Assembly: GCA_903858975.1 (NCBI GenBank)
Contig: CAIOKW010000189.1
Location: 1-15,077, forward strand
Direction: 5' to 3'
Origin: Oligoflexia bacterium
GTDB lineage: Bacteria > Bdellovibrionota > UBA1018 > CAIMNF01
DNA: 15,077 nt
The notes under the pieces were generated by a model. It worked only from the letters and a program-made list of their open reading frames with translations, made no database searches and was not told the DNA's origin. Position 1 is the first letter of the stretch. Each line of letters starts with the position of its first letter. This document shows positions 5,706-13,568 of this stretch, one piece after another. Both the position numbers and the translations under genes were made by a program.

Positions 5706-7208
5706 ATGAAACTGGCGTCGAAGTATCTGCTTTTTATCGGACTTTTCCTCTCACTCTCCCATTCGAGCATTGCTGCGGGCCCGGCTGAACTGCGTTGGGC
5801 AGCAGACGCTAAATCGGGCGCTCCCTATATGTTTGTGGAGCCCAATGATCCAAAAAAATTCCAGGGCTTCGAATACGACATCATGCAAAAACTGGCGTCG
5901 ACCATGGGACGGAAACTCGTATTCATTCAAAATGAATGGGACTCCCTGATTCCAGGTCTCGACCGTGGTGATTATGATATCGCAGCCAATGGAATTGAAA
6001 TTACTCCTGAACGTTCAGAGCAAGTCCTCTTCAGTATTCCCTACTACGCAACCTTCGAACAGTTGATTGTCAGAGCGAGCGATCAAAAAATTCATAGCCT
6101 CGCTGATGTGGGCGGTTACCGCATTGGGACCCTCAAAGCCTCCCTTGCCCATTCCATTTTGGAATCTAAGACCAAGGCACAGGTTGTTTTCTACGAGGAG
6201 GAATCCTCCGGATACTCTGATATCGACAACGGCCGCATTGATGGGTTTTTCATCGACTACCCGATTGCGCTCTATTACGCCTATCCAAATAAAAAACTAA
6301 AGGCTGTCGGCGAACCGACCGGTAACATGCGCTATGGCATTACGGTATCAAAGAAAAACCCTGAGCTCGTTGCAGAACTCAATCGGGCTTTAAAACAACT
6401 CATTGATTCAGGTGAGCTTAATGCCATTTTATCCAAATGGAACCTCCTCCATCCATTTACGATACAAGAGCTCGGCCTACCCACCAGCCTCAAGAATGAT
6501 TCGCGTGAAATGGACAAGGTCATTGAGTTGAAGGGGAAATCACTGAGTTTTCAAGAGCGCATCAATCGCTATCTCACACTGACCCCACTTCTTTTAAAGG
6601 GAGCCGTGCGTTCTTTAGAGATTTCAATCATCTCTATGCTGGTCGCCATTGCATTTGGGCTGATGCTTGCCATCATGCGCCTCTACGGTAGCCGCATCAC
6701 TTCACTTTCTGCACAAGCTATCATTGAGATGCTCAGAGGCACACCTCTCTTGATTCAACTCTATTTGATTTTCTTCGGACTCCCGTATCTTGGAATTCAC
6801 TTCTCTCCTTTTTGGGCTGCAATTCTTGGACTTGGGATGAACTACGGGGCCTATGAAGCAGAAAACTATCGCGCGGGAATTGAGGCTGTACCGAAGAGTC
6901 AAATTGAAGCAGCCCACGCACTGGCTTTAAGTCCCGTACAGAGATTCATCTACGTCATTTTTCCTCAGGCTTATCGTATTATTCTCCCTCCGATGACGAA
7001 TGATTTCATCTCCCTCATCAAAGATTCCTCCCTTGTTTCGGTGATCACAATGGTTGAACTTACGACCATCTACTCACAATTGGCTTCCACATACTTTGAC
7101 CATTTGGGCTTAGGCATTTTGGTTGCGATCATTTATTTTATTATGGGCTATCCCTTTGTACGACTCGCCCGCCGCCTCGAAACCAATTTAAAAAGAAAAT
7201 TATCATGA
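5706..7208 (+). CDS. Fused solute-binding protein and permease of a polar amino acid ABC transporter
   Basis: This 500-residue protein joins two parts that are usually separate. Residues 1-24 are a signal peptide. Residues about 27-250 form an SBP_bac_3 periplasmic binding domain (GFEYDIMQKLA, EWDSLIPGLDRGDYDIAANGI, TPERSEQVLFS, then a hinge and second lobe). A linker of about 40 residues follows. Residues about 293-495 form a HisM/GlnP-type permease with several membrane helices. Its ATPase-docking EAA loop is at 401-420 (EAAHALALSPVQRF...FPQA). The protein would capture a polar amino acid or related solute outside and pass it through the inner membrane. No ATP-binding subunit is encoded in the window. 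The stop overlaps the ligase gene by ATGA. Ligand specificity is not readable. GlnH-GlnP fusions of this kind are known in several phyla. Confidence 0.9.
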   Translation: MKLASKYLLFIGLFLSLSHSSIAAGPAELRWAADAKSGAPYMFVEPNDPKKFQGFEYDIMQKLASTMGRKLVFIQNEWDSLIPGLDRGDYDIAANGIEITPERSEQVLFSIPYYATFEQLIVRASDQKIHSLADVGGYRIGTLKASLAHSILESKTKAQVVFYEEESSGYSDIDNGRIDGFFIDYPIALYYAYPNKKLKAVGEPTGNMRYGITVSKKNPELVAELNRALKQLIDSGELNAILSKWNLLHPFTIQELGLPTSLKNDSREMDKVIELKGKSLSFQERINRYLTLTPLLLKGAVRSLEISIISMLVAIAFGLMLAIMRLYGSRITSLSAQAIIEMLRGTPLLIQLYLIFFGLPYLGIHFSPFWAAILGLGMNYGAYEAENYRAGIEAVPKSQIEAAHALALSPVQRFIYVIFPQAYRIILPPMTNDFISLIKDSSLVSVITMVELTTIYSQLASTYFDHLGLGILVAIIYFIMGYPFVRLARRLETNLKRKLS

Positions 7209-8497
7209 AAACACTCGGCATTGCGACCCTTGCATTTTATGTACTTTGTTCTTTAATTGGAATGGCTCCCATGAATATCGGCTTTGGAGTCATGTTTCTT
7301 TTTCTCCTGCCTCAACTCCTCAAAAAACCGAAATTAATTTTTGAACCCTTTCAGTCCATCCCTGATGCCAAATCCTATCTCAAATGGGCAGGGATGCTTG
7401 CGCTCGCCTGCACGGTAAGCTTGCTTGCTATGCACTTCTACCCATACTCTTACGCTGAACATGCTCCGGTCTTGACCGCTCATGCATTCTTGAAGCTTTG
7501 GCACCTCTTGATTCCTGGATTTGTAACGCTTGCATTTGTGAAAAGCGACTACGACTATGAAGTCGGCTTTCGTTTTCTCACGCGTACTTGGTGGGCGACT
7601 ACGCTGTGTTTACTCTTGGTAGCCATCATCCAATTCAATACTGGCTGGCCCCAGCCACAAGTGATTCCAACAAACCCCAGTCATTTCCACGCCATTTTAT
7701 TTCTTGGCCATCACCTCTCCGTTTCAAGTGTGCTCATTTTTCCAACGTTTACAGCCCTGGCCATTTCACTGGGGAATTATACTCGGAAAAAAACAATCCT
7801 GTGGTTCGAAACGCTTACTGCCCTCGCAGGCCTGTGCATCCTCTTCTTGAGTTATGCAAGAACAGCGTGGCTTGCGATTCCGATTGGGATCATTTTCATC
7901 TTCATTCGCTTCTTTAAGCCAAGGACCCTGATCATGGCTGTCCTTTCGCTCTTTCTGGTCATTGGAATTGCCTCCCAAACTCCGGCCATGAAAGAAAGAA
8001 TTCAAAATAGCATGGGGATTCAAGATCGACTGAGACTTTGGGAAGCGAATATCGACTTCTTCAAACATCGACCGATCACGGGTATCGGCTGGCTTGCTAC
8101 CCAAGAAATGTCTCAATATTACTTCAAAGAAAAAGTACCTGAACACTATCAAGAATATTTCTGGGGACATGCACACAGCAATATTTTTGAAATGCTTGGT
8201 GGTGCTGGCTTACTTGGACTGATTTCATTTTTACTTTTTGCGATTTTCACCATTCGAATGTCCTTGAGGACCTCACAATTGGCATCTCAACAAGGTGATT
8301 TCTACCTGGCTGACTTCGCTTGGGGAATCGGTGTTGCCCTTTTGCTTCTTCACTTTAATGGTCTGACAAACGTGACCTTCTGGGAAGGTAAAGTGATTCA
8401 CCAACAAATGCTCTGCATTGGTCTTTTAATGATTATCCAGTTTCTATTAAATTACAGACTTGAGGCTGAGAGTCGGGATGCACGCTCCCTGCCTTAA
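7205..8497 (+). CDS. O-antigen ligase/polymerase-family (Wzy_C) membrane protein
   Basis: This 430-residue inner-membrane protein has about ten hydrophobic helices. The Wzy_C/WaaL features are SYARTAWLAIP at 216-226, a large periplasmic loop at about 253-325 with DRLRLWEANIDFF, the P-ITGIGW turn at 290-296, and GHAHSNIFEMLGGAGLLGL at 321-339. These match O-antigen ligase and polymerase proteins that transfer or polymerise undecaprenyl-linked glycans at the periplasmic face. Whether it is a ligase, a polymerase or a relative that glycosylates protein cannot be told. No glycan genes are nearby; instead it is translationally coupled (ATGA) to the amino acid transporter fusion, which is unusual. 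Its last 65 bases overlap the convergent SafE-like gene. The family call is firm and the exact role is open. Confidence 0.82.
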   Translation: MKTLGIATLAFYVLCSLIGMAPMNIGFGVMFLFLLPQLLKKPKLIFEPFQSIPDAKSYLKWAGMLALACTVSLLAMHFYPYSYAEHAPVLTAHAFLKLWHLLIPGFVTLAFVKSDYDYEVGFRFLTRTWWATTLCLLLVAIIQFNTGWPQPQVIPTNPSHFHAILFLGHHLSVSSVLIFPTFTALAISLGNYTRKKTILWFETLTALAGLCILFLSYARTAWLAIPIGIIFIFIRFFKPRTLIMAVLSLFLVIGIASQTPAMKERIQNSMGIQDRLRLWEANIDFFKHRPITGIGWLATQEMSQYYFKEKVPEHYQEYFWGHAHSNIFEMLGGAGLLGLISFLLFAIFTIRMSLRTSQLASQQGDFYLADFAWGIGVALLLLHFNGLTNVTFWEGKVIHQQMLCIGLLMIIQFLLNYRLEAESRDARSLP

Positions 8498-9167
8498 GCG
8501 CTGCATGCTTCCAGTGCTCAAACATTGAGATCAGTGCGGCCAGAATCATCACTAGAGATACCACTCGAGCGCCCTTCACACCTAAACGGGCAAACACAGC
8601 TTGGATGATCACTCGACTACTCATGAGCGCCGGTATTGTCCCTAGCCAAAACACACTTAAGATCATTGCTCCCGATAACGCAGATCGAGTCGCAAGCGCC
8701 ATCAGGATAAACCCGTAGAGCCATCCACAGGGCAGAAACACGGTAAAAAAACCGACAAAAGCAGCTCTGAAAATAGACTCATGCCCCTTTCCGAAACTAA
8801 GCCCCCAGCGAATCCCCACTTGCGAGACCGCCGACAAAGACCGATTGATACCCGTCTTCAAAATAGCAATTTTCGGATAAATGGTTTCAATCATGAGAAT
8901 GATCAGAATAGACAAAACCACTGCGGTGAAAGCCACTTGAATAGGAACCCACTTCCATGCAAACAAGAATTCATGTCCCAGATACCCTGAAATCGCTCCC
9001 ATCCCCAAATACGCTAACAGGCGAAATCCATGATACGGCCACTGATTCTTCAGTTGCTCACCGGTTGCGGCAAGCATCAGCCCTCCACACATTCCAACGC
9101 AGTGAATACTGCCCGCGAGAGATGCGGCGAATACACTGACGAGTGTACCGAGACTAAGGGCCGACAA
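8433..9167 (-). CDS. SafE/DsbD_2-type membrane protein of the cbb3 operon (probable copper handling)
   Basis: This 244-residue protein has about six membrane helices. The family's N-terminal motif is H22-C-V-G-M-C-G-G and a second motif is P146-C-G in helix four. These Cys and Met residues in membrane helices suggest a thiol or copper route. Proteins of this family, often labelled sulfite exporter TauE/SafE or cytochrome c biogenesis transmembrane protein, commonly sit at the end of cbb3 assembly operons. A role in oxidase copper supply or maturation is therefore inferred rather than sulfite export. The start is taken as TTG at 9167, the only start codon that keeps the N-terminal helix. It overlaps ccoG by 14 bases. 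The 3' end overlaps the convergent ligase gene by 65 bases. The gene stands where ccoH would be expected. Confidence 0.8.
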   Translation of the reverse strand: MSALSLGTLVSVFAASLAGSIHCVGMCGGLMLAATGEQLKNQWPYHGFRLLAYLGMGAISGYLGHEFLFAWKWVPIQVAFTAVVLSILIILMIETIYPKIAILKTGINRSLSAVSQVGIRWGLSFGKGHESIFRAAFVGFFTVFLPCGWLYGFILMALATRSALSGAMILSVFWLGTIPALMSSRVIIQAVFARLGVKGARVVSLVMILAALISMFEHWKHAALKAGSVHPDSQPQVCNLIETG

Positions 9168-10521
9168 GTGTGACCCCCGATTGGGATTTTAATCCACCCT
9201 GATTCCAATTCACCTCAATCGATGACTTCGCTATTCCATCCTGAAATTCTGTACGAGGTACTTTGAGAAAAAACTGAGTTTCTACATACTTCCCTGATTC
9301 AACATCAAAAGCCTGCTGGCTTGAAGGGGCGCGAATCATTTCTACTCCGTGCTGGATGGCATCTGCACTCAATGCATAGCTCACTTGGGCTTTGTTCCAA
9401 TCCAGATTGTAGAATTCTATTTTAAAATGATTAATCACAAAAGCACGCCCACTGGGGTCGGTGACTAATTGATAAGGAGTATCGATCGCACGAATCACAT
9501 CTTGTTGATATAGCTTTCGAGCAGAAAGGCGCGCCTGCAGGGCAAAAAGTGAAATGGAAAGAAGTGTTCCATAGACGATAGTCCTCCCTCTAAGTATTTT
9601 TGGAATTTTGCCCTGTAGAGACAAAATACTCCCATAACCGATCAGATGCTTGGGCTTTTTAATTTTTTCCATTACCGAGTCACACGCATCCGCACACGCG
9701 GTACAAGCAATGCATTCAAACTGCAACCCGTACCTCACGTCAATTCCGGTCGGACAGACATTCACACATTTCATGCAGTTGATGCAGTCCCCTCGTTTCT
9801 CATCATAGGCAAGAAACAATGAACCCTGATCCATCATTACTGATTGAAACCTTCCATAGGGACAAGCGACCAGGCAGAATTGCTCTCGAAACCAAGCAAA
9901 ATCAAAGAGCACCACTCCGCTCATCAGCATCACCCAAAAAAAGGAACCCCAATGCTCGGAAGGTCCTTCCAAAATATAGTGAAATGCAGGCTTGGCGCCG
10001 ACAAAATAGGCCAGAAAAAAATGGCCAAGCGTAATCGAAACGAGCACAAAAGCGAACCACTTTAGGCCTAATTTAAACGCCTTGTCAATATCCATCGTCG
10101 ATTCATGTAATCGCCTTTGTTTCAGATGATCGCCAATAATCAGATTCTCAATCTTTCGAAAGATCCGATCAATGAACACCGTCTGTGGACACGCCCACCC
10201 ACACCAAGCCCTTCCAAGCAAGGTCGTGATGAGGGCGATTCCAAAAAGAAAACTCGTAATCACAAAGACTAGATTCGGTACCTCGTGGGCAAAAAACAAA
10301 GTCCCCATGATCGAAAACCGACGATGGGCGATATCAAGAAGAAGCAAGGGATGGCCATTCACAGAAATGAAGGGCACCACCATATAGAGCAAAATCATCC
10401 CCCATTGAACCCACTTTCGCCTTACCTCAAAAAAACCTTTCTTCGGTGGACTGGCCGGAAATATTTTTACTCTTCTTCCGGCTGCATTGGTCGTCGTGAG
10501 TCCGTCGGGGGATTGCATCAT
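9154..10521 (-). CDS. ccoG: cbb3 oxidase accessory protein CcoG (FixG-like ferredoxin)
   Basis: This 455-residue membrane protein has about five helices. GRAWCGWACPQTVF lies at 103-116 and FCLVACPYGRFQ at 215-226. Two [4Fe-4S] motifs follow: C246-x2-C249-x2-C252-x3-C256 and C270-x2-C273-x2-C276-x3-C280. After the last helix (about 305-320) comes a periplasmic Ig-like FixG_C domain up to the end. CcoG is known to reduce Cu(II) to Cu(I) for oxidase assembly, using its cytoplasmic iron-sulfur domain. Both clusters and the membrane Cys pairs are intact. Two ATG codons stand in tandem at the start; the first forms the ATGA overlap with the ccoP stop. A weak AGGAAA precedes it. Confidence 0.96.
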   Translation of the reverse strand: MMQSPDGLTTTNAAGRRVKIFPASPPKKGFFEVRRKWVQWGMILLYMVVPFISVNGHPLLLLDIAHRRFSIMGTLFFAHEVPNLVFVITSFLFGIALITTLLGRAWCGWACPQTVFIDRIFRKIENLIIGDHLKQRRLHESTMDIDKAFKLGLKWFAFVLVSITLGHFFLAYFVGAKPAFHYILEGPSEHWGSFFWVMLMSGVVLFDFAWFREQFCLVACPYGRFQSVMMDQGSLFLAYDEKRGDCINCMKCVNVCPTGIDVRYGLQFECIACTACADACDSVMEKIKKPKHLIGYGSILSLQGKIPKILRGRTIVYGTLLSISLFALQARLSARKLYQQDVIRAIDTPYQLVTDPSGRAFVINHFKIEFYNLDWNKAQVSYALSADAIQHGVEMIRAPSSQQAFDVESGKYVETQFFLKVPRTEFQDGIAKSSIEVNWNQGGLKSQSGVTLVGP

Positions 10522-11075
10522 TTGATTTCCTGACCTTGGGGTGCCTTTGGATTGGTGGGCGTGCTACCCTGAATCGATTTCACATAAGCGACCACAGTAT
10601 TTAACTCCGCAGTACTGAGGAGCGCCCCCCAAGCGGGCATCCCCTTGTCTAGGACGCCATCATGTACCACTTTGTAAATGTCATTCACCTCACCCTTTCC
10701 GTGAATCCAAAAGCGATCCGTCAAATTGGGGCCTACTAATCCACCCCCGTCGGGGCCATGACATGCCGAACACTTAGACGTGAAGATTTCTTTTCCTGTT
10801 TTCAGTGCCTCGGGATTTGAAACCATTGCTAACAACTCTCGGGTATCCGGTCCGGTGGGTTGATTCAGAATCTGAGCGCGTTTAATCTCAGTCATCGCCT
10901 CTTGCAGGCGCTGATCTGAACTCGCTCCCATTCCAATCTCGTAATGGGCGTAATACCCAATCGCAAAAAGAATGGAGAGATAGAAAAACAATTGCCACCA
11001 AAATGGTGCGGGATAATTGAATTCTTGAATCCCATCATATTCATGGTCTTCAATTGGCTTTTGTTCTTCCTTCAT
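10518..11075 (-). CDS. ccoP: cbb3 oxidase subunit CcoP, short single-heme form
   Basis: This 185-residue subunit begins with the CcoP hallmark HEYDGIQEFNYPAPFWW (11-27), then one membrane helix (about 27-46). A linker and one periplasmic cytochrome c domain follow. The heme attaches at C102-S-A-C105-H106, and M146 in KGMPAW is the likely sixth ligand. Typical CcoP is about 300 residues with two heme c domains; here the second is missing, and after residue 170 only a Pro/Gln-rich tail remains. The frame is uninterrupted and the stop is coupled to ccoG, so this looks like a genuine short form, not a frameshift. It would carry electrons from soluble or membrane cytochrome c toward the CcoO heme. 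GGAGGT six bases upstream supports the start, which overlaps the ccoQ stop (ATGA). Confidence 0.93.
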   Translation of the reverse strand: MKEEQKPIEDHEYDGIQEFNYPAPFWWQLFFYLSILFAIGYYAHYEIGMGASSDQRLQEAMTEIKRAQILNQPTGPDTRELLAMVSNPEALKTGKEIFTSKCSACHGPDGGGLVGPNLTDRFWIHGKGEVNDIYKVVHDGVLDKGMPAWGALLSTAELNTVVAYVKSIQGSTPTNPKAPQGQEIK

Positions 11076-11251
11076 TTAATACCTCCTCGTGATGTTTCCT
11101 CAAGCGGAAGCCCACTCATTTGTGAGTACACTTCCTTACTTTCCTTGCGATATGCCCAGAAAATCACCCCTATAAAAACCGATAGAAACATGAACATGCT
11201 CACTACCGGCAAAACGCTCCAATGCAAATGAGTTAAGGCTTCTCGAATCAT
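11072..11251 (-). CDS. ccoQ: cbb3 oxidase subunit CcoQ
   Basis: This small 59-residue protein has one membrane helix at about 11-33 (ending in GVIFWAYRKESK) and a short charged cytoplasmic tail with LPLEE. The helix-WAYRK-LPL arrangement is the CcoQ/FixQ pattern, a subunit that stabilises CcoP in the oxidase. It lies exactly between ccoNO and ccoP and overlaps both by ATGA. GGAGGTG stands 5 bases before the ATG, one of the best ribosome binding sites in the operon. The small size makes homology weak on its own, but position and topology agree. Confidence 0.9.
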   Translation of the reverse strand: MIREALTHLHWSVLPVVSMFMFLSVFIGVIFWAYRKESKEVYSQMSGLPLEETSRGGIK

Positions 11252-13404
11252 TTAACACCTCCACGGGTTGGGTTTCCAAGTCGTTGTAAGTAAGCAATTA
11301 GGGCGATGATCTCGCGATCTTCCTTCACATCAGCGCCTTCAGCCCTCAGGCCTGCAGCAATTGATGCGGCTTCCTCTTTAGCCCAAGATTCAGCGCGCTC
11401 CACATCCTCATCTCCATAAGGAACTCCGAGCATCTTCATCACTGAAAGTTTCTTTTTCAGAATTGCAAAGTCCGTCCGGTCCTGATGTAGCCAACCGTAG
11501 GTTGGCATGATTGATCCATTGACCACTTGACTTGGATTTCTCATATGGCGGAAATGCCATAAGTCTGGATATTTCGAACCCACACGAGCGAGATCAGGTC
11601 CAATCCGTTTAGAACCCCACTGAAAGGGGTGATCATACATCGACTCTTCAATCGTCGATGCCGGACCAAATCGAAGAACATCCCCCACTGTTTTACGAAT
11701 CATCTGTGAGTGACAGGTATAGCAGCCCTCTCGAACATAGATGTCTCGCCCTGCCAGCTGAAGCGGCGTGTAGGGTTTATTGATCGCATCATGGTAATTA
11801 GACTCGACCACGCTTGAGCTCAGTAGCATCGGCGCGAAAGAAATCAACGATCCAATTCCAATGGCCACTGCGGTCAGGACCGCTAAGACCATTGGCCTTG
11901 CCTCTAGCACTCGATGCGAAAATGAAAGTTCACCAGAAAACAGAGGCTTACGGATATAGGGCACGCACTCATCTTCTGTCTCATCACTTTGAACTTGGGG
12001 TGCAAGACTGATCGTTTTAAAGATGTTAAAGAGCATGACTAAGAAGCCAGCTAAGTACACCATACCGCCCACCGCACGGATCCAGTAAAGAGGAATCACG
12101 CGAGATACGGTCTGAACAAAGTCTGGATACGCGAGCTTCCCGGCTGCATCCACTTCGCGCCACATGAGCCCCTGGGTAATTCCTGAGGTGTACATGGACA
12201 TCACGTAGAGAAGAATCCCAATGGTTGCGACCCAAAAATGAATGTTTGCGAGACGCTTCGAATAGAGTTCAGTTCTCCAGAGCCTAGGAACGAGATAATA
12301 AATCATTCCAAATGCAAGGAAACCATTCCAACCCAAAGCTCCGGCATGGACGTGAGCAATAATCCAATCTGTATAATGCCCTAACTCATTGACTGATTTA
12401 ATCGCAAGCATCGGTCCTTCAAAGGTCGACATTCCGTAAAAAGTAGCCGACAAAGCCAAAAACTTAACGATCGGTTCCGTGCGTAATTTATCCCATGCAC
12501 CCCGAATCGTCATGAGACCGTTAATCATTCCTCCCCATGAAGGAATCCAGAGCATTACGCTAAAGACCATCCCTACGGTTTGGGCCCAATCCGGAACGGC
12601 CGTGTTCAAAAGATGGTGTGGCCCTGCCCAAATATAAAGAAATACCAAAGTCCAAAAGTGAATCACCGACAGACGATAAGAGTAGACGGGTCGATTCACA
12701 GCCTTTGGAATAAAGTAATACATCAACCCCAGAAATGGAGTCGTCAGAAAAAACGCAACCGCATTGTGTCCATACCACCACTGCACAAGCGCATCACTTA
12801 CACCTGCATAGGCAGAGTAACTCTTAAATGCACTCACGGGAACAGCCGCTGAATTCACCACGTGTAAGATTGCAACGGTAATGAAGGTGGCTATGTAGAA
12901 CCAAATTGCAACATAGATATGTTTTACTCTTCGATTCACAATCGTCATGAGAAGGTTCACGCCAAAGGCAACCCAAACCACTGCGATAGCAATATCAATT
13001 GGCCATTCTAGTTCTGCATACTCTTTCCCTTGGGTCAGACCAAAAGGTAAAGTAAGGGCCGCAGCCACAATAATGGATTGCCAACCCCAAAAATGAAACT
13101 GACTGATCTTATCTGAAAACATCCTCGCCTTCAGAAGTCGTTGTGATGAATAGTAAATCCCTGCAAAAATTGCATTACCCGCAAAGGCAAAAATTGCTGC
13201 ATTGGTATGGAGAGGACGCAGTCGACCAAAAGTAATCCATTTTAGACCTCCATTCAACGCTGGGTAGGCCATCTCAAGAGCAATAATGATTCCGACTAAA
13301 AACGCCACCGCAGCCCAGAGCAGGGTTGCCAGCGTGAATTTTTTTACGATCGCATCATCATAAGAAAACCGTTCGAGATTTCCCTTCTGTTCCATTCTTG
13401 TCAT
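11248..13404 (-). CDS. ccoNO: Fused cbb3 oxidase subunits CcoN (catalytic) and CcoO (cytochrome c)
   Basis: This 718-residue inner-membrane protein reduces oxygen to water and pumps protons. The CcoN part (about 1-465) keeps every expected ligand, offset by six from Pseudomonas stutzeri numbering. H66 and H353 bind low-spin heme b, H351 binds heme b3, and H213, H263 and H264 bind CuB. Y257 is the cross-linked tyrosine and E329 the proton-path glutamate. A hydrophilic linker (about 466-492) joins it to CcoO. The CcoO part retains its membrane anchor (about 502-528), heme c motif C561-Y-T-C564-H565, probable ligand M633, and the GVPYGDEDVE and ALIAYLQRLG segments. CcoN and CcoO are separate genes in proteobacterial operons. 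AAGGAG eight bases upstream supports the start, which overlaps the ccoS stop. No frame break occurs at the junction. Confidence 0.97.
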   Translation of the reverse strand: MTRMEQKGNLERFSYDDAIVKKFTLATLLWAAVAFLVGIIIALEMAYPALNGGLKWITFGRLRPLHTNAAIFAFAGNAIFAGIYYSSQRLLKARMFSDKISQFHFWGWQSIIVAAALTLPFGLTQGKEYAELEWPIDIAIAVVWVAFGVNLLMTIVNRRVKHIYVAIWFYIATFITVAILHVVNSAAVPVSAFKSYSAYAGVSDALVQWWYGHNAVAFFLTTPFLGLMYYFIPKAVNRPVYSYRLSVIHFWTLVFLYIWAGPHHLLNTAVPDWAQTVGMVFSVMLWIPSWGGMINGLMTIRGAWDKLRTEPIVKFLALSATFYGMSTFEGPMLAIKSVNELGHYTDWIIAHVHAGALGWNGFLAFGMIYYLVPRLWRTELYSKRLANIHFWVATIGILLYVMSMYTSGITQGLMWREVDAAGKLAYPDFVQTVSRVIPLYWIRAVGGMVYLAGFLVMLFNIFKTISLAPQVQSDETEDECVPYIRKPLFSGELSFSHRVLEARPMVLAVLTAVAIGIGSLISFAPMLLSSSVVESNYHDAINKPYTPLQLAGRDIYVREGCYTCHSQMIRKTVGDVLRFGPASTIEESMYDHPFQWGSKRIGPDLARVGSKYPDLWHFRHMRNPSQVVNGSIMPTYGWLHQDRTDFAILKKKLSVMKMLGVPYGDEDVERAESWAKEEAASIAAGLRAEGADVKEDREIIALIAYLQRLGNPTRGGVK

Positions 13405-13568
13405 TTCCTATTCTCCTTTTCATCTTTAAACTGATCTTCTAGCAAAACCCGCACAGCGGGTGTCTCTAAATCCTCGAACTGGCCTCGATATCCTGCAAAA
13501 ATAAACAAAACGAGGAACCCCACTCCTATCAATAACGCTGCAGGAACCAAGAACCAGATAATGCTCAT
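13401..13568 (-). CDS. ccoS: cbb3 oxidase maturation protein CcoS
   Basis: This 55-residue protein has one membrane helix at about 4-26, followed by the CcoS signature GYRGQFEDLETPA and a charged tail. CcoS is needed in Rhodobacter for insertion of heme and copper into CcoN. The ATG at 13568 is chosen over an in-frame extension to 13646, because that extension lies inside ccoI. GAGAGG stands 7 bases upstream, and the start overlaps the ccoI stop as ATGA. Its own stop overlaps the ccoNO start in the same way. Length and motif match the family. Confidence 0.93.
   Translation of the reverse strand: MSIIWFLVPAALLIGVGFLVLFIFAGYRGQFEDLETPAVRVLLEDQFKDEKENRK

Noticed and set aside
5710..5901. Twelve-base direct repeat AACTGGCGTCGA at 5710 and 5890
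   Set aside because: Both copies encode Lys-Leu-Ala-Ser in the same frame of the same gene; coincidence is enough.
5921..5937. Inverted repeat ATTCATT-CAA-AATGAAT
   Set aside because: It is inside the SBP domain coding sequence, has no T tract or promoter nearby, and is easily explained by codons.
7766..8176. 136-residue minus-strand ORF within the ligase gene
   Set aside because: It is the antisense shadow of a well-supported membrane protein and has no domain or low-complexity features of its own.
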